This document shows, in pieces, positions 5,149-7,208 of a DNA stretch of 7,208 bases. The notes beneath the pieces were generated by a model. It was not told the DNA's origin, made no database searches, and worked only from the letters and a program-made list of their open reading frames with translations. The position numbers were made by a program, and so were the translations under genes. Location: assembly GCA_017860555.1 (NCBI GenBank), contig JAGDMJ010000162.1, forward strand, positions 1 through 7,208, given 5' to 3'. How positions within the stretch are numbered: position 1 is the first letter of the stretch; the number at the start of each line of letters is the position of its first letter. The DNA is from Bacteroidota bacterium. Lineage in GTDB: Bacteria > Bacteroidota > Ignavibacteria > UBA10030 > UBA6906.

Positions 5149-6751
5149 CCGCGTGCTCGTTATTATTGTATTCCTGTTCTTTGATGCTCCCTCGACAGCC
5201 GAGGTGAACCCATCTCGCCCGCGTCTTATCATCATACTCTCCATCGACCAGATGCGCGCGGATCACCTTGTTCGATACGCACCTCTGTATGAGCATGGGT
5301 TTGCCCGGCTGCTCAGGGAAGGCGTTCACTTCAAGACGGCCGATATCAATTACGCGGGGAGTTCAACCGGACCTGGACACGCAACCCTGGGAACCGGCAC
5401 GTATCCGTGGAAGAACGGAATCGTATCCAATAACTACCGCGAACGCGCATCGGGTAAGAGGGTGTACTGTGTTGCAGATAGCATGGCGGAACCTATTGAG
5501 GGAGACGGTGGGAAAATGTCCCCGCGAAACCTCCTGGTCACCGGTTTGGGAGATTGGCTGAAGACCGCATCGCCCGGCTCCAGAGTGATATCCATCTCCT
5601 ATAAAGACAGGGCTGCCATTCTTATGGGGGGGAAGCACCCTGACGCGGCGTACTGGTATGACAGGCGCTCCGGGCGAATGTCGTCATCGTCATACTATCT
5701 TGCTGCCCTCCCTGCCTGGATGCAAGCGTTCAATGCATCAGGCTGGATCTCGAAGAATCTCCCTCCAGTCTGGACCAAGCTTCTATCGGACAGCATATAT
5801 ACTCCCTTCGGCCCGGATGATATGCCCGGTGAGGCACCATGGGGCGGGAGCCGCTCGTTTCCTCACGGCATCGAACCGGGTCGGGAGATCGGGCTGCTGT
5901 TCAGCACCCCCTGGGGTAACGATTTTCTTTTCGATGTCGCCCGAGCGGCCATTCGCGGGGAACAGCTCGGAAAACGGGGAACAGTGGATCTCCTCTGGTT
6001 GTCGCTCTCTACGACGGACAACATTGGCAGCACCTTTGGTCCGGACAGCCATGAAATGATGGACAACCTTCTCCGCATCGACGTGGCGCTCGGACGGTTC
6101 CTGTCCGACTTGGAATTATCCCACGGTGCCGGCGGTTTCATTCTGGCCTTAAGCGGCGATCACGGCGTTCTCCCATTGCCGGAACACGAGAGGATGTCTG
6201 GGAATCAAGCCGCCAGGCGTTTCAACAACCGCAACAGTGTTGAGCGTGCTGTGAAAGACGTTGACTCTATCCTGCGGCATGATTTCGGGATTGGATACCG
6301 CGTTATCAGGGTAGGGAGGATAGACAGTTCTGTGTTTTGCATCCCAGGGATCACCGGCCCGATGATAGAGGGTCGTCTTCGTGCCGCACTACTGGCGGTC
6401 GACGGCGTTGCGGACGTATACTTCCGAACCGAACTCACTGACCCGTCTGTGCGCGATCGGCCATACCTTCAGAAGTATCGTCACAGCTATCACCCGGAAC
6501 GAAGTCCCGATTACTTCATCCGTGATTGCGAATACTGTCTCATCAGCCCGGACTCGATCGGCACGTCCCACGGTACCCCGTATGATTACGATACCAAGGT
6601 TCCGTTGGTTTTTTGGGGGACGGGCCGAGCCCCCCTGGTTGTCGAGCGTACCGTTCATACGGTGGATCTGGCAGCCACGGTGGCGGCGTTCTATAACCTG
6701 CCCACGCCTGGTAATCTGGACGGGATTGCCCTTAAAGAAATCATGAATTAG
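5144..6751 (+). CDS. Exported PafA-like alkaline phosphatase (alkaline phosphatase superfamily)
   Basis: Predicted to release phosphate from phosphomonoesters in the periplasm or at the surface. The 535 residues start with a signal peptide (cleavage after about A19). Compared with Elizabethkingia PafA (ligands D38, T79, D305, H309, D352, H353, H486; substrate residues N100, K162, R164), I find D35 (SIDQMR), nucleophile T75 (STGPGHAT), N96, K154 and R156 (YKDRAA), D292, D339-H340 (SGDHG) and H476 (SHGTPYDYDT). Spacings agree closely, for example 47 residues between the second and third aspartates in both. The exception is S296 where PafA has H309: the usual D-x-x-G-H motif reads DNIGS (codon AGC). 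H303, in GPDSHEM, may substitute, or one zinc site may be weakened. The conserved K-x-R pair favours a monoesterase over a diesterase. The preceding gene encodes a T9SS cargo protein, and this one has no sorting domain. Confidence 0.87.
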   Translation: MIRVLVIIVFLFFDAPSTAEVNPSRPRLIIILSIDQMRADHLVRYAPLYEHGFARLLREGVHFKTADINYAGSSTGPGHATLGTGTYPWKNGIVSNNYRERASGKRVYCVADSMAEPIEGDGGKMSPRNLLVTGLGDWLKTASPGSRVISISYKDRAAILMGGKHPDAAYWYDRRSGRMSSSSYYLAALPAWMQAFNASGWISKNLPPVWTKLLSDSIYTPFGPDDMPGEAPWGGSRSFPHGIEPGREIGLLFSTPWGNDFLFDVARAAIRGEQLGKRGTVDLLWLSLSTTDNIGSTFGPDSHEMMDNLLRIDVALGRFLSDLELSHGAGGFILALSGDHGVLPLPEHERMSGNQAARRFNNRNSVERAVKDVDSILRHDFGIGYRVIRVGRIDSSVFCIPGITGPMIEGRLRAALLAVDGVADVYFRTELTDPSVRDRPYLQKYRHSYHPERSPDYFIRDCEYCLISPDSIGTSHGTPYDYDTKVPLVFWGTGRAPLVVERTVHTVDLAATVAAFYNLPTPGNLDGIALKEIMN

Positions 6752-6891
6752 CACAAAAGTCCCGATGGTTTTGGGAAAAAAGTCCGAGAGGCTCATTGGA
6801 CAATGTAAAGCTCTCTGGAGCTTTCAGCGATTTCATTAAGCAAAATTCTATTACCACTGTATATGTCTGAATTTCCGAAAAAGGTGTCCTG
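6752..6891 (+). other. Intergenic stretch with two weak hairpins before the cupin gene
   Basis: This 140-base AT-richer gap separates the PafA-like gene from the cupin gene. It holds a 6-pair stem with one G-T pair at 6760-6776 (TCCCGA / TTGGGA) just after the stop codon, and a second hairpin at 6807-6824. AAAGTCC occurs at 6756-6762 and again at 6779-6785. The size and composition would allow a promoter for the cupin gene, but I cannot point to convincing -35/-10 elements or a Bacteroidota-type TAnnTTTG. Confidence 0.4.
6807..6824 (+). terminator. Possible weak terminator hairpin
   Basis: AAAGCTC at 6807-6813 pairs perfectly with GAGCTTT at 6818-6824 around a TCTG loop. No T-run follows (CAGCGATTTC), so intrinsic termination would be weak. 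It could equally be a leader structure of the cupin gene transcript. Confidence 0.3.
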
Positions 6892-7208
6892 ATGCAGATC
6901 TCGCGTTTTGGTCTCTGGAAAGGCGTCGTTGCACTTCTGGTGCTCGCGGCGATGCCCCTTTGCGCGCAATCGAGCCATCCCTCTCAGTGGAGCGGGAAGT
7001 TCACCCTGAAGAGCTGCGTAAATGAATTCGCCCCATCTCGTGCCGAATCGACGGCGGTAGGTTATCAGTACTGGTTCATCGACAGAAAGTTCCTTGACGG
7101 GCGGACGCTCAAGATGAGCGTTGTGAAACCGCATGCCGCAACGCATGAACCGCACCGGCACGCGGAAGATGAGATCTTTTTCATTCTCGAAGGGAATGCA
7201 GAGATATA
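6892..7208 (+). CDS. Exported cupin-domain protein, 3' part outside window
   Basis: The frame is open from ATG 6892 to the window end (105 codons). An AAAGG at 6880-6884, 7 bases upstream, supports the start. Residues 1-25 form a signal peptide (K10 then a hydrophobic run, cleavage near LCAQS). Residues 88-101 match cupin motif 1: H88-x-H90-x3-E94-x6-G101 (HRHAEDEIFFILEG), which normally provides metal ligands; the second motif lies beyond the window. Before it is a conserved-looking segment GYQYWFIDRKFLDGRTLKMSVV (57-78, shortened here). Small cupins such as KdgF linearise unsaturated uronates from pectin and alginate lyases, so the nearby PL22 gene makes a role in pectin use possible. KdgF is cytoplasmic and shorter at its N-terminus, so orthology is not claimed; binding or dioxygenase roles are other options. 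Confidence 0.8.
   Translation, partial: MQISRFGLWKGVVALLVLAAMPLCAQSSHPSQWSGKFTLKSCVNEFAPSRAESTAVGYQYWFIDRKFLDGRTLKMSVVKPHAATHEPHRHAEDEIFFILEGNAEI

Noticed and set aside
6760..6776. Terminator hairpin just after the PafA-like stop codon
   Set aside because: Only six pairs with one G-T, and an A-run rather than a T-run follows on the + strand.
1..7208. CRISPR array, tRNA/rRNA, transposase or phage attachment site
   Set aside because: I saw no regularly spaced long repeats, tRNA-like cloverleaf, transposase motif or terminal inverted repeats anywhere in the window.

Overview
The window looks like part of a chromosome from a bacterium of the Fibrobacterota-Chlorobiota-Bacteroidota (FCB) group. 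The main evidence is a canonical type IX secretion (T9SS) C-terminal sorting domain, with a YPNPFNPST motif, at the end of the 637-residue protein. Nearly every gene also has a clear AGGA/GGAGG Shine-Dalgarno sequence. Classical Bacteroidia rarely use these, so an Ignavibacteria-like or other deep FCB lineage is a better guess than Bacteroides. All genes lie on the + strand, closely spaced, and every complete one encodes an exported or membrane protein.

Layout: (1) 1-210, the last 69 codons of an unrecognised protein. (2) 252-1454, a family PL22 oligogalacturonate lyase carrying a signal peptide. (3) 1488-1781, a 97-codon remnant that keeps only the N- and C-terminal ends of a multi-pass HGSNAT/DUF5009-type acyltransferase. 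(4) 1785-3107, an exported metallophosphoesterase of purple-acid-phosphatase build. (5) 3147-5060, a T9SS cargo protein made of two diverged copies of a domain of about 245 residues plus the sorting domain. (6) 5144-6751, an exported PafA-like alkaline phosphatase. (7) 6892-7208, the start of an exported cupin protein cut by the window end.

Working together: the PL22 lyase, and possibly the cupin, point to use of plant pectin oligosaccharides. The two unrelated exported phosphatases, on either side of a T9SS surface protein, point to periplasmic or surface release of phosphate. A combined plant-polymer and organic-phosphate scavenging locus is an inference, not something proved here. Spacing is 33, 3, 39, 83 and 140 bases between successive genes from the lyase onward, so genes 2-5 (and perhaps 6) could share a transcript.

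The most unusual features are: a three-arm set of mutually exclusive hairpins at 5084-5148, whose last arm covers the start codon of the PafA-like gene; the clean in-frame internal loss in the acyltransferase gene; and a serine at a normally invariant zinc-ligand histidine in the PafA-like enzyme. No tRNA, rRNA, CRISPR array, transposase or attachment site was seen.
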